Shown here: piece after piece, positions 1-10,147 of the stretch | Layout: each line of letters starts with the position of its first letter | How positions within the stretch are numbered: the first letter of the stretch is position 1 | Assembly: GCA_947598155.1 (NCBI GenBank) | Contig: CANQFC010000005.1 | Location: 1 to 64,000 of the forward strand | From: an uncultured Clostridia bacterium | Lineage (GTDB): Bacteria > Bacillota > Clostridia > Oscillospirales > Acutalibacteraceae | DNA: 64,000 nt | Direction of reading: 5' to 3' | Translations under genes and position numbers: made by a program | Notes under the pieces: generated by a model | What the model was told of the DNA's origin: nothing | What the model saw: the letters and a program-made list of their open reading frames with translations, nothing else | The model's database searches: none

Positions 1-5
1 TAATA

Positions 6-50
6 TCCCCCTCTTGATATATATTCTACATCAACAGGGGGCTTTTTTCT
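6..50 (+). terminator. Rho-independent terminator-like hairpin followed by T-run
   Basis: CCCCCtcTTGAT...ATCAAcaGGGGG followed by CTTTTTT. Confidence 0.6.
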
Positions 51-99
51 ATTGTCCATTTTTTACGGACTTGTTCAAAATATATCGGCGGCTGTTCTT

Positions 100-867
100 T
101 TATGACTCTTTAATTTTTTTCAACGCTCCCTTTTCAAGACGGCTAACCTGCGCCTGCGATATGCCTATTTCCTCCGCAACTTCCATCTGCGTTTTTCCCT
201 GCATAAAACGCAAAGTCAGTATTTGTTTTTCACGTTCTCCAAGGTGCTTAATTGTCTCTCTGATTGAAATTTCATTTAGCCAATCGTCGTCGTTTTCCGC
301 TCCGCCTACTTGGTCCATAACGTAAATCGTATCCCCGCCGTCCGAGTACACCGGTTCGTAAAGCGAAAGCGGCTCAACTATCGCCTCAAGCGCAAGCACA
401 ACGTCTGTCGGTTTAATTTCAAGTTCTTTTGCTATTTCTTCCACAGTGGCGTCTCTGCCGAGGGCGTTTTGTATTCGCTCCTTTGCCTGCATTGCGTGGT
501 ATGCGGTGTCACGAAGCGAACGGCTTACCCGAATGGGGTTGTAATCCCGTAAATAACGCCGTATTTCACCGATAATCATCGGCACGGCATAGGTAGAAAA
601 TTTTACGTTTTGGGTAATATCAAAGTTGTCAATAGATTTAATAAGCCCTATGCACCCTACTTGAAAAAGGTCGTCGGGATTTTCTCCCCGACCGCTGAAT
701 TTCTGAACGACGGACAGTACAAGGCGTAAATTTCCCTCAATCAGCTTTTGCCTTGAGTAGGCGTCGCCTTCTTTTGCTTTTATCAGGAGCTCGTTTTTTT
801 CTTTTTCGGTTAAAACTTTGAGTTTAGACGTATTTATTCCGCAGATTTCCACCTTGTTATATTGCAC
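100..867 (-). CDS. sigG: RNA polymerase sporulation sigma factor SigG
   Basis: NKVEICGINTSKLKVL N-terminus, DDLFQVGCIGLIKSIDNFD, KFSTYAVPMIIGEIRRYLRD; likely GTG start at 867 (ORF opens at 897). Confidence 0.93.
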   Translation of the reverse strand: MQYNKVEICGINTSKLKVLTEKEKNELLIKAKEGDAYSRQKLIEGNLRLVLSVVQKFSGRGENPDDLFQVGCIGLIKSIDNFDITQNVKFSTYAVPMIIGEIRRYLRDYNPIRVSRSLRDTAYHAMQAKERIQNALGRDATVEEIAKELEIKPTDVVLALEAIVEPLSLYEPVYSDGGDTIYVMDQVGGAENDDDWLNEISIRETIKHLGEREKQILTLRFMQGKTQMEVAEEIGISQAQVSRLEKGALKKIKES

Positions 868-904
868 ACAAATCTTCCTTTGCTGTTTTATGTACAAAAT
901 TTAA

Positions 905-1039
905 CAAGCGAAGCTCCGTCATTAAACGAGGCAAGGCACAGTAACAGCCGCACGGGAAAATCGGAGTAGACCAAATCCTCTCTTATTACGAAACGGAACA
1001 TATCAAATATAGAGACGGGGAATATGTTGCCTAAGTTAT
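905..1039 (-). repeat. Dispersed intergenic repeat, copy A (long type, diverged)
   Basis: Reverse complement begins AACTTAGGCAAC and contains TTCCGTTTCG...GGATTTGGTCT...GCCTTGCC, homologous to copies at 21192 and 30905. Confidence 0.65.
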
Positions 1040-1113
1040 TATGGACGTTCTTTGGCTCATTTAATCATACGAACATAAAAATAAGCGGCAAATTCGCCGC
1101 TCATTTTCAAACC

Positions 1114-2931
1114 TTATTCTACTGTAACGGATTTTGCGAGGTTGCGCGGTTTGTCGACGTCAAACCCTTTTAATACCGTTGTGTGATATGCCAAAAGCTG
1201 GAGCGGCACAACCGTTACCGACGGCGTCAGGTACCTTGAAACGCTCGGAACATATATTACCCTATCGGCGACCTCATCAATGCCCTTTGTGCCCTCTTTA
1301 ACTATTGCGATAACGTACGCGCCTCTTGCGCGAACCTCTTTAATATTTGAAATCATTTTACCGAGCAACGCGTCGTCTGTGCCGATTGCGACTACTGCGG
1401 TGCCGTTTTCAATAAGCGAGATTGTTCCGTGTTTAAGCTCGCCGGCGCCGTAGCCCTCGGAGTGGATATACGATATTTCTTTGAGTTTCAGCGACCCTTC
1501 AAGACAAAGCGGGTAATCAATTCCTCTGCCGATAAAGAACATACTCTGATGGTCCTTAATATGCTCTGCAATCTCTTTTGTAATGTCGGATGTGTTAAGC
1601 GCTCTCTCAATTTTTTCGGGAACGGCAAGCACTTCTTCCGTAAACTGGCGGAGAATATCGTCGCCCATAAGTCCTTTTTCATGGGCGAGAAACGCCGCTA
1701 AAATATAGCAAACGCCGAGCTGTGCCATAAGCGCTTTCGTGGTGGCAACGGCTATTTCAGCGCCCGCGTTAGTGTAAATTACACCGTCGGATTCTCTCGC
1801 GATAGTGCTGTAAAGCACGTTAACTATTGATAAAGTGAATGCGCCCCTCGCCTTAGATTCCCGAAGAGACGCCAAAGTGTCCGCCGTTTCGCCTGATTGG
1901 CTTACGAAAATGCACAGGTCGTTTTCGTTTAAAATGGGGTTTCTGTACCTAAATTCGCTCGCAATATCGACAATAACGGGAATCCTCGCCATATCCTCAA
2001 TAATGTATTTTGCCGTCATACCTACATGGTAAGCACTTCCGCAGGCGACAATGTGGATTCTGCTGAGATTTTTCGTGAACCCTTTCGGAAATTCAAACGG
2101 CAGTGAGACAGAACCGTCTTTTATAAGCGGCGAAACGGTGTCGCGGAATGCTTTGGGCTGTTCGTAAATTTCTTTTTCCATAAAATAGTCGTGGCCGTTT
2201 TTCTGCGCGGCGTCCACGCTCATATTTATGCTGTTGATTTCTATTTCCTTCTCATTTCCGTCAATGTCGTAAACGGTAAAGCCGTCTTTGGTCAGCTCTA
2301 CAAAATCGTTGTCCTTTACGATATAGCAATCTTTTGTATAGGGCAGAATGGCAGGTATATCGGACGCTATGAAATTTTCGCCGTTACCTCTGCCGATTAT
2401 CATAGGATTATCTTTTTTCATAGTAAAGACTCTGTCGGGAAAGCCCTTTACAATCATAGCCACCGCATATGAGCCCTCAAGACGGGACGCGGTTTTTATC
2501 ATTGTTTCGACCGCGTTGCCGTTAAAAACACTGTCAAAAAGTTGAGCTATTACTTCGGTGTCGGTATCGGATTTAAAGGTATAGCCTTTTGCAATCAGTT
2601 CGTTTTTTATTTCAATATAGTTTTCGATTATTCCGTTGTGCACAAGCGTAACAATTCCGTTCATGGACGAATGCGGGTGCGCGTTGATGTTGTCAGGGAT
2701 TCCGTGCGTCGCCCACCTTGTGTGGCCTATGCCTACCGTGCCTACCGGATAAACTTTGTCAATTTCGGCTTTGAGATTGTCAATTCTGCCCTTTTCCTTT
2801 ACAACGGTAACTTTTTCCCCTGCTATGGCAATGCCTGCCGAGTCATAACCCCTGTATTCAAGCTTTCTCAAACCGTCAACAAGGATTGGCGCCGCCTGTT
2901 TTTCACCGATATAGCCTACTATTCCGCACAT
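1114..2931 (-). CDS. glmS: Glutamine-fructose-6-phosphate aminotransferase (isomerizing)
   Basis: MCGIVGYIG N-terminal Ntn Cys, two SIS domains, C-terminal DKPRNLAKSVTVE. Confidence 0.97.
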   Translation of the reverse strand: MCGIVGYIGEKQAAPILVDGLRKLEYRGYDSAGIAIAGEKVTVVKEKGRIDNLKAEIDKVYPVGTVGIGHTRWATHGIPDNINAHPHSSMNGIVTLVHNGIIENYIEIKNELIAKGYTFKSDTDTEVIAQLFDSVFNGNAVETMIKTASRLEGSYAVAMIVKGFPDRVFTMKKDNPMIIGRGNGENFIASDIPAILPYTKDCYIVKDNDFVELTKDGFTVYDIDGNEKEIEINSINMSVDAAQKNGHDYFMEKEIYEQPKAFRDTVSPLIKDGSVSLPFEFPKGFTKNLSRIHIVACGSAYHVGMTAKYIIEDMARIPVIVDIASEFRYRNPILNENDLCIFVSQSGETADTLASLRESKARGAFTLSIVNVLYSTIARESDGVIYTNAGAEIAVATTKALMAQLGVCYILAAFLAHEKGLMGDDILRQFTEEVLAVPEKIERALNTSDITKEIAEHIKDHQSMFFIGRGIDYPLCLEGSLKLKEISYIHSEGYGAGELKHGTISLIENGTAVVAIGTDDALLGKMISNIKEVRARGAYVIAIVKEGTKGIDEVADRVIYVPSVSRYLTPSVTVVPLQLLAYHTTVLKGFDVDKPRNLAKSVTVE

Positions 2932-3002
2932 AAATTTTCCTCCGTTAAAAATTTTTGTATTTAATAAAAAAACGATGTTAATAATATTTGCGAGGTGATT
3001 TA

Positions 3003-3776
3003 ATGATGTATATTAAAATTAAGGCTCAAAAAATGCTTATGGGAAACAATAAAAAATCGCTGTTTGTGAGTTTAATGCCGTTTTTTATGACGGCGCCGCT
3101 TTTATTTCTTAACTATTATTTGCTGATTTTTTTAAAAAACAACGGTGAAACAGCCATGATTTTTAAAATTTTAATTGCCGTATTTTCATCGGCGGTATCG
3201 CTGTTTATGATAAACGCCGCCTCGTTTATATGCGAAAATTTTTTTTACAGGAAAGCAACCGATTCATTCGCTCCCGTGGAACTGAGCGGACTTTTCTGCT
3301 CGTTTGCAGTAAAAATACTGAAAACATTACTTTTCTTCTCATGGTCGGCTGTTTTCTTTTCTCCGAGCGCCGTATTGGCGTTTTGCACTTATTTTGCAAA
3401 GACAAACAGCTATTCCCGTGAAATAACGGCAACGCTTGCCGTGTCGGCAGGCATAACCGCTTTAGTAGGGTTTGGTTGCTTTTTCATTTTGTTCGGGCGG
3501 TATTCAAAATGCAGTTATGTACAGTTTGCGACGGGGGAATCCAACCCCGTAAAGGTACTTGCCAAAAGCGCCGAGCTTACGGAAGAAAATCAGATAAAAT
3601 ATTCGCTGTTCCGCCTGTCGTTTTTGGGGTGGGATTTGCTGTGTATTCTTCTTTTCCCCATTATATATGTTTTGCCGTACCGAAATTGCGCAAAATACGT
3701 ATTTTTCAGCGAAAGCCAAAAGAAAAAACAGCCCGAGGCGCTCAGCGGCAAGCCGATAGTGTTTATTTTCGGATAA
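3003..3776 (+). CDS. Hypothetical multi-pass membrane protein
   Basis: ORF with GAGGTG RBS; several hydrophobic segments. Confidence 0.7.
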   Translation: MMYIKIKAQKMLMGNNKKSLFVSLMPFFMTAPLLFLNYYLLIFLKNNGETAMIFKILIAVFSSAVSLFMINAASFICENFFYRKATDSFAPVELSGLFCSFAVKILKTLLFFSWSAVFFSPSAVLAFCTYFAKTNSYSREITATLAVSAGITALVGFGCFFILFGRYSKCSYVQFATGESNPVKVLAKSAELTEENQIKYSLFRLSFLGWDLLCILLFPIIYVLPYRNCAKYVFFSESQKKKQPEALSGKPIVFIFG

Positions 3777-3780
3777 AGAC

Positions 3781-3810
3781 AAGACCGAGATAGTATTATC
3801 CCGGTCTTTT
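3781..3810. terminator. Bidirectional terminator between convergent genes
   Basis: AAGACCGagATAgtatTATccCGGTCTTTT. Confidence 0.75.
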
Positions 3811-3815
3811 AATTA

Positions 3816-4385
3816 TTAAAGGATTATGCCAAGCTCGCCGTTGGGAAGGGCGGCATTTGACTCGTCGGTGTCAATGTGCATGGCAAGCTTAAATTTTTCG
3901 CTTACTCTGACAACAACGTCGCCGAAAATAAGCTCTCTGCCGTTTGAAGGGATTTTTACACTTACGATTTGCTTGTCTGAAAGGCCGTAATTTGCGGCGT
4001 CCTCAGGCGTCATATGTATGTGCCTTTTCGCGACGATAACGCCCTCGCTTATTTCAATTTCGCCTTTAGGCCCTACAAGCTTGCAGCCGGGAGTGCCGGC
4101 AATATCGCCTGATTCGCGTACAACTGCGGCAACGCCTATTGCGCGCGCGTCCGAAGCGGAAATCTCAACCTGATTTGCCGGTCTTACGGGGCCGAGGATT
4201 GAAACCGCCGGAAACTGACCTTTAGGGCCGATAACCGCGATTCTTTCTTCGCAGGCAAACTGGCCGGGCTGTGAAAGGTCTTTTTTCTTTGTGAGCTCAT
4301 AACCGTCGCCGAAAAGTACCGCGAGGGCCTCTTTGGTTACGTGAACGTGTCTTGCGGATGTTTCGATTAAAACTGTTTTTTCCAT
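3816..4385 (-). CDS. PduL-type phosphate acyltransferase (phosphotransacylase)
   Basis: ETSARHVHVTKEALAVLFGDGYELTKKKDLSQPGQFACEE and AKRHIHMTPEDA motifs. Confidence 0.9.
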   Translation of the reverse strand: MEKTVLIETSARHVHVTKEALAVLFGDGYELTKKKDLSQPGQFACEERIAVIGPKGQFPAVSILGPVRPANQVEISASDARAIGVAAVVRESGDIAGTPGCKLVGPKGEIEISEGVIVAKRHIHMTPEDAANYGLSDKQIVSVKIPSNGRELIFGDVVVRVSEKFKLAMHIDTDESNAALPNGELGIIL

Positions 4386-4406
4386 ATACAATACTTCCTT
4401 CTGTCT

Positions 4407-4437
4407 ATTTAATAAGGGGTTTACCCCGTCATTATAA
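4407..4437 (-). repeat. Dispersed repeat, 3'-end remnant
   Basis: Reverse complement GACGGGGTAAACCCCTTATTAAAT matches the 3' end GACGGGGCAAGCCCTTATTGAAT of the family. Confidence 0.5.
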
Positions 4438-4475
4438 TACTCCAATTTCATTCGTTTGTAAAGTGCAAAGAAAAA

Positions 4476-5123
4476 TCACAAAAGCTCCTCAAATGAATAA
4501 ATGCTTTTGTCAGCGATTTTACACATCTCATCCCAGTCGCCGCGCGAGGATTCGTCATACACTGCGATAACGGTAAAGCCGGCGCTTTTAGCGCTTTTAA
4601 GCCCTATGAGTATGTCCTCCGCGACAAGGCATTTTGAGGGCGGAACGCCGATTTTTTGAGATGCCAAAAGGTACACGTCGGGGTGGGTTTTGTCTTTGCC
4701 GGATTCGTGTACATATGTTTTTGAGTCAAACAGATGTAGAACGCCGTTATTTTGCAGTACGGCTTTGCATAAAGCGTCGTCGGAGGCCGTGGCATATGAT
4801 GTTTTCAGCCCGTTTTTTCTGCAATATTCGATGAATTTTGCCGCCCCGCTTTTAAGCGATACCGTTGTTCTGTATTGCTCAATGCAAAGGCTGTGCCACT
4901 CGTCGATTATGCTTTCCTCGGAGTCGGGCAGATTAAACGCTTTTTTTGTGTATTCGGCGGCGGAAACAAAATGCATCGTCTTGATTTTTTCCTTGTAATC
5001 AGGCGGCATTTCAATACCGCGTCTTTTAAAGAACTCAATATCTACATAGTCCCAAACGCTCATAGAGTCAATAAGGGTTCCGTCAAGGTCAAATATTATT
5101 CCGTCAAATTTTTTTATGTCCAT
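4476..5123 (-). CDS. HAD family hydrolase (beta-phosphoglucomutase-like)
   Basis: FDLDGTLIDS, SYATASD, KTHPDVYLLASQKIG..CLVAEDILIGLKSAKSAG. Confidence 0.88.
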   Translation of the reverse strand: MDIKKFDGIIFDLDGTLIDSMSVWDYVDIEFFKRRGIEMPPDYKEKIKTMHFVSAAEYTKKAFNLPDSEESIIDEWHSLCIEQYRTTVSLKSGAAKFIEYCRKNGLKTSYATASDDALCKAVLQNNGVLHLFDSKTYVHESGKDKTHPDVYLLASQKIGVPPSKCLVAEDILIGLKSAKSAGFTVIAVYDESSRGDWDEMCKIADKSIYSFEELL

Positions 5124-5124
5124 A

Positions 5125-5955
5125 TTATTTTCCGTTGCTTTCCAGATATTTTTCAATTTCAACCGCCACGCCGTCCGCCTCGTTTGAGAGTGTTACGCAT
5201 TTTGCCGCCGCCTTTGCCTCGGCCCAAGCGTTGTCCGTGGCGAATGAATACCCGGCTGTTTTAAGCATTTCGCAGTCGTTTCCGCTGTCGCCGAACGCCA
5301 TTACTTCCGATTCTTTTATATTAAGAATTTTGCACAGGGCGAAGAGCGCGTGGCCTTTGTTTGCGTCAATGTTATTCATTTCAAGATTTTCGGGGATAGA
5401 TGAAGTAATGTAAATACCGCCTATGTCAAGAATTGATTTTTTGACCTGCTCAAGCTCATTTCCGGAAACGCGCATTATGTTGATTTTTTCCACTCCGCGG
5501 TCGCCGATATATTCCGGCAAATTTCGCACCACGTTGGCCTTATCCTTTAAGACTTTTAAGTAATGCGCCGAAATGTTGCCGTAGTTGTAGAGGCTCGCCG
5601 AATACCCGTCAAGAAAACATTCGCCTTCAAAATAGATTTCATACGTTAGCGAGCGGGACTCTATTACCTCAAACACTTTTTTCGATTTCTCCGCGCTTAA
5701 AAGAAACGATGCGGCTATTTTTTCCGTTTTTGCGTCGTAAATTACCGCGCCGTTGGAGGTGATTATGTAGTCTGCGAACGGGACCTGAGACACGGCGTCA
5801 AAAATCAGAGATTTTGTTCTCCCTGTCGCAATGCAGATTTTAATTCCGCTGTCTTTGGCGCGTTTGAGCGCATTTATATTGCGCTGAGAAATGGTTTCGT
5901 GGTCGTTTTTAAAAAGAGTGCCGTCCAAATCCGTCATAATAAGTTTAACTGCCAT
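5125..5955 (-). CDS. Cof-type HAD family phosphatase
   Basis: MTDLDGTLFKND, GRTKSLIF, MAFGDSGNDCEMLKTAG. Confidence 0.9.
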   Translation of the reverse strand: MAVKLIMTDLDGTLFKNDHETISQRNINALKRAKDSGIKICIATGRTKSLIFDAVSQVPFADYIITSNGAVIYDAKTEKIAASFLLSAEKSKKVFEVIESRSLTYEIYFEGECFLDGYSASLYNYGNISAHYLKVLKDKANVVRNLPEYIGDRGVEKINIMRVSGNELEQVKKSILDIGGIYITSSIPENLEMNNIDANKGHALFALCKILNIKESEVMAFGDSGNDCEMLKTAGYSFATDNAWAEAKAAAKCVTLSNEADGVAVEIEKYLESNGK

Positions 5956-6003
5956 ATTGTTCTCCGTTATTTACAATTTGTTTTTTTATGATAGAATATA
6001 ACT

Positions 6004-6028
6004 TTATAAGGGGCTTGCCTAAGTTGTA
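6004..6028 (-). repeat. Dispersed repeat, minimal (joined-ends) form
   Basis: Reverse complement (T)ACAACTTAGGCAAGCCCCTTATAA: 5' end AACTTAGGCAAG fused to 3' end CAAGCCC.TTAT. Confidence 0.6.
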
Positions 6029-6031
6029 TAT

Positions 6032-7099
6032 TTATTTGCAGTAAAGATTAGTGTCCCACAGTGAAATATGCCGGTGGTGGCGCAAATAAATTTTGTATTC
6101 GGGATTTATTTCGGCAATTCGGTTTACAAGTTCAAATATGTCACCACTTCGGTGATAGGCGGCGATATTGAGCTTTGGACGCGATTTAAGCGTGTTTACG
6201 GCGCCGCTTAGCATTTTCATCTCTTCGCCCTCAATATCTGCCTTAATATATGTAAAATCACCGTTCAGCGAGTCTACCGTAACTGTCGTGATTTTAGTTC
6301 CCGTATTATTAAGTCCCGAACCTCTGCCCTTGTTTCCGCCGAAAGTCCTAACGCCGGGCAGGTCGGACGCCGCCGCGTTTAAAAGCGTTGTGTTTCGCAA
6401 ATTTTCACAGTGCGTACAGAGCTTTTTAAAAGAACGTATATCCGGCTCAAGCGCCGTAATTTTGCCGTATCCTCCCGCAAAATTTATAAGCTCGTCAACG
6501 GTATCTCCTCTGTACGCGCCGAGGTCAAGGCAGTTTTCGCCGTCTGTTATGCCCAAAAGAGAAAAAGATTCGCTCTTATCCGTTTCGCAGGAAAACATCA
6601 AATTAAGGTCGCCCGTAATCTGAAATTCAATGATATTCGCAAAAACCTCTTTCGATTTTTTGTCGGCAAGGCTTTCATAAGCTCGGTTTATTTCGCTCAA
6701 ATGCTCGGATAAGTACTCTTTATTGAAAATCTCGTTGCCGTAAACGGGTACGGACGGCATAATAACATTGTGCCTTTCGGAAAGCCTTTTAATATTTTCA
6801 ATCACCTCTCCGCGGGAGCTTGCAAAGCAAAGCGCAAATGTAAGACGCGGCTCCTGTCTTTCAAGAACGCTCAGCGGAATAACCTTATATCCGCGAAATG
6901 TGCGTTCCCGCGCAAACGAATCGCTTGCGGCGACGTACCGCGGCGTTATACTGAGACGGTCAAATTCGGCGAATACCTTGTCCGCGCCGTTGCCTGTGCC
7001 GTAAACCGCGACGGGAAACTGCGAGTTTTTTATTTTGTCCCAAGATGACTGCGATTTAAGTAAATATGAGAACACATTTTCACCGACTTTAAAATTCAT
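6032..7099 (-). CDS. FkbM-family SAM-dependent methyltransferase
   Basis: DLGAYRGDTVDELI, LEPDIRSFKKL, VDSLNGDFTYIKADIEGEEMKMLSGA. Confidence 0.8.
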   Translation of the reverse strand: MNFKVGENVFSYLLKSQSSWDKIKNSQFPVAVYGTGNGADKVFAEFDRLSITPRYVAASDSFARERTFRGYKVIPLSVLERQEPRLTFALCFASSRGEVIENIKRLSERHNVIMPSVPVYGNEIFNKEYLSEHLSEINRAYESLADKKSKEVFANIIEFQITGDLNLMFSCETDKSESFSLLGITDGENCLDLGAYRGDTVDELINFAGGYGKITALEPDIRSFKKLCTHCENLRNTTLLNAAASDLPGVRTFGGNKGRGSGLNNTGTKITTVTVDSLNGDFTYIKADIEGEEMKMLSGAVNTLKSRPKLNIAAYHRSGDIFELVNRIAEINPEYKIYLRHHRHISLWDTNLYCK

Positions 7100-7210
7100 T
7101 TATGAAAATTTATTTTAACATATTATTCGGTAAAAATCTATAATCTTCGCTTATTTAGGACAAAATAATCAAAGAAAGCGATTAAATAAAAACAAACAGG
7201 AGCTGATAAA

Positions 7211-8194
7211 ATGAAAATAGCCTTTTTTGACAGCAAGCCTTACGACATTTCCTCTTTTGAAAAGGCGTCAAAGGGTAAAAACCTGAACATTAAATTTTAC
7301 GAATCAAAGCTGAATTCGGACACGGCGGAGCTTGCAAAGGGCTCGGAGTGCGTCTGCGCTTTTGTGAATGATACGCTTGACAAAGAAACGGTTGAAAAGC
7401 TTTTGAATTTGGGAGTTAAGCTGATAGCTATGCGATGCGCGGGTTACAATAACGTCGATTTGGATTTCTGCAAGGGTAAAATTCCCGTTGTGCGTGTGCC
7501 TGCGTATTCGCCTTATTCCGTCGCGGAGCACGCAATAGCTATGCTTATGACGTCAATACGGCGGATTCACAAGGCATATATACGCACCAAGGATTTCAAC
7601 TTTTCGCTCAACGGGCTTACGGGCTTTGACCTGCACGGCAAAACTGTCGGCGTTATAGGCACAGGAAAAATCGGCCGATGCTTTATTAACATTTGCGGCG
7701 GTTTCGGAATGAATATTTTGTGTTATGACAAATTTCCCGCAAAGGACAGCGGGCTTAATTACGTTTCTCTGGACGAAATTTGGGAGAAGAGCGACGTTAT
7801 TTCTTTCCACTGCCCGTTAACAGATGAAACATATCACATTCTTAACGATGAAGTTGTCGGAAAACTGAAAAAAGGCGTCGTGATAATCAACACTTCGCGG
7901 GGCGCCCTGATTGACGCCGAGGCGCTTCTTGACGGAATTAAAACAAGAAAAATAGGCGCTGCGTGCCTTGACGTTTACGAGGAAGAATCGGAGCTTTTCT
8001 TCAGAGACGTTTCAGGCCATATCCTTGAGGACGATGTTCTTGCAAGGCTCATTTCAATGCCGAACGTCATCCTTACGTCGCATCAGGCGTTTTTGACGGA
8101 GGAGGCGCTTGAGGGGATAGCTACCACAACCGTGGACAATATTTTGACCTATTTTGAAACGGGAAAATGCGAAAATGAGGTTTGCGTTGGCTGA
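7211..8194 (+). CDS. ldhA: 2-hydroxyacid dehydrogenase / D-lactate dehydrogenase
   Basis: NVDLDFC, GVIGTGKIGRCF, NTSRGALIDAEAL, TSHQAFLTEEAL. Confidence 0.88.
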   Translation: MKIAFFDSKPYDISSFEKASKGKNLNIKFYESKLNSDTAELAKGSECVCAFVNDTLDKETVEKLLNLGVKLIAMRCAGYNNVDLDFCKGKIPVVRVPAYSPYSVAEHAIAMLMTSIRRIHKAYIRTKDFNFSLNGLTGFDLHGKTVGVIGTGKIGRCFINICGGFGMNILCYDKFPAKDSGLNYVSLDEIWEKSDVISFHCPLTDETYHILNDEVVGKLKKGVVIINTSRGALIDAEALLDGIKTRKIGAACLDVYEEESELFFRDVSGHILEDDVLARLISMPNVILTSHQAFLTEEALEGIATTTVDNILTYFETGKCENEVCVG

Positions 8195-8214
8195 GTACAG
8201 CGGGAAGAAAACCA

Positions 8215-8244
8215 CCGGGCAGATTTTTTAATCTGCCCGGCTTT
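8215..8244. terminator. Terminator between convergent genes
   Basis: CCGGGCAGATTttttAATCTGCCCGGCTTTT. Confidence 0.85.
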
Positions 8245-8321
8245 TATCTATATCAAATAAAACAATGGCGCCAGCTTTCCGACGCTGAAAATTATTTCAA
8301 TAAACTGATTTTACAGTCACG

Positions 8322-9923
8322 TTATCTGTCCCATTTGTCGCAGAGAGCGTTAATTTGGTCGGCAAATTTTGCGAGGTCCTTGTTGGCACCGCCGCGGTTG
8401 TGTTCAATAACCGCAAGCAGACGCTTGCCTGAGTCAATAAGCCTGCGGAATACCGTGTTTGCGCGGCTCTCCTTGGGTTTAAATTTAGTAATTCTCTCAC
8501 GGTTGCCCTCAATCAGCAATTTACCTGTGCTAAGGTCGTAGACGGCCTCGTTGTACGGGGCTTCTGCGGGAATGTTCAGTTTTTCGGAAACAAGAGAGGC
8601 AAAGCTGTCGCAAACCGTGTCCTGCCCGTGATTTACATATACCTTTTGAGGCTTAGGAGAAATGTTTTCAAGCCATCCTAAGAGCATATCCCTGTCGGCA
8701 TGGCCGCTTATGCCCTCCATCTGCGCGATTTCGGCGTTGACCGCAACCGTTTCGCCGAAAAGTTTTATCTCGGCCGCGCCATCAATCAGCTTAGCGCCGA
8801 GCGTTCCCTCAGACTGATAGCCTACAAAAAGAACGGTGCATTCTCTCCGCCAAAGGTTGTGCTTGAGGTGGTGCCTTATACGCCCGGCCTCGCACATTCC
8901 TGAGGCGGAAAGGATAATTTTAGGCTGAGGGTCGGAATTTATAAATTTTGAATCGTCGCTCGTAATTGAGAGATTGAGATTGGGAAAATGAATTGGATTT
9001 ATTCCGCTGTCGAGCAAATCAAGCGTTTCACGGTCAAAAAATTCAACCAAATCCTCGCTGTAAATCCCCGTTGCCTCTACGGCAAGGGGGCTGTCTACCC
9101 ATACGGGGAAATTATCGTGATTTTTAATGAGCCTGTCGTTTTTTATTTGGCGGATAAGGTAAAGCATTTCCTGAGTTCTGCCTACGGCAAAGCAGGGTAT
9201 AACAACGTTGCCGCCTCTGTCAAAGGTACGCTGAATAATAGACGTAAGCTGGCTTATGTAATCGGGTCTTTCACCGTGAAGACGGTCGCCGTAGGTTGAT
9301 TCAATAACGACGACGTCTGCGGTTTTGGGCTTTTGCGGGTCGCGGATAAGCGGGCGGTCAATGTTGCCCACGTCTCCCGAAAAAAGAACGGTCTTTTTTT
9401 CTCCGCTTTCTGTTAAAGTCAGCTCAATGCTTGCCGAGCCCAAAAGGTGGCCTGCGTCAATAAATTTAACCGAAATGCAGTCGCAAATCTCATAGTCAAG
9501 GTTATAGTGGCAGGGTTTAAACAGAGGCATCATTTTCATTACGTCGTCTCGGGTGTAAACGGGCTCATATTCCTCATCGCCGCTTCGCTTGGCCTTCCTG
9601 TTCCGCCATTCCGCTTCAAATTCCTGAATGTGAGCGGAGTCCAAAAGCATTATCCGGCAAAGCTTTTCCGTTGCAAAGGTGGTGTAAATTGAACCCGAAA
9701 ATCCGTTTTTTACGAGCTTAGGTATCATACCCGAGTGGTCAATATGCGCGTGCGTTAAGAAAATGAAGTCAATATCGGCGGGAGCTACCGGCAAAGGGCC
9801 GTTCGCGTAAATGTCAATTCCCTGTTCCATTCCGTAATCGACAAGTATTTTTTTGTTCTCAACCGTTATGAGCGTTGCGGAGCCCGTAACCTCATGCGCG
9901 GCGCCTAAAAATTGTATTTTCAT
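8322..9923 (-). CDS. MBL-fold beta-CASP RNA-processing-type hydrolase
   Basis: FLTHAHIDHSGMIPKL, SGDVGNIDRPLIRDP, beta-CASP ASGMCEAGRIRHHLKHNL, YVNHGQDTVCDSFASL. Confidence 0.9.
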   Translation of the reverse strand: MKIQFLGAAHEVTGSATLITVENKKILVDYGMEQGIDIYANGPLPVAPADIDFIFLTHAHIDHSGMIPKLVKNGFSGSIYTTFATEKLCRIMLLDSAHIQEFEAEWRNRKAKRSGDEEYEPVYTRDDVMKMMPLFKPCHYNLDYEICDCISVKFIDAGHLLGSASIELTLTESGEKKTVLFSGDVGNIDRPLIRDPQKPKTADVVVIESTYGDRLHGERPDYISQLTSIIQRTFDRGGNVVIPCFAVGRTQEMLYLIRQIKNDRLIKNHDNFPVWVDSPLAVEATGIYSEDLVEFFDRETLDLLDSGINPIHFPNLNLSITSDDSKFINSDPQPKIILSASGMCEAGRIRHHLKHNLWRRECTVLFVGYQSEGTLGAKLIDGAAEIKLFGETVAVNAEIAQMEGISGHADRDMLLGWLENISPKPQKVYVNHGQDTVCDSFASLVSEKLNIPAEAPYNEAVYDLSTGKLLIEGNRERITKFKPKESRANTVFRRLIDSGKRLLAVIEHNRGGANKDLAKFADQINALCDKWDR

Positions 9924-10147
9924 TAAAATCACCTGTCCTTTTAACAACTTGATGTATGTGAATTCGGCGCGCTGACGTAAATTTTCGGAAAATTTTTGCC
10001 GCGCCCGTATTTCATTTAGCTTGTCTGATTTTTCCTCCTATATTGAATTTATCACTTATTCGCCTCAAAGTCAATGAATTATTTACTTGAAAAATATATA
10101 AATATATAGTAAAATAAATAAAACTTAATAAGAAAGGAGAAATCAGA

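Noticed and set aside
2932-3002. Possible glmS ribozyme upstream of glmS
   Set aside because: Only ~70 bp separate glmS from the divergent gene, with no recognisable ribozyme core; insufficient space.
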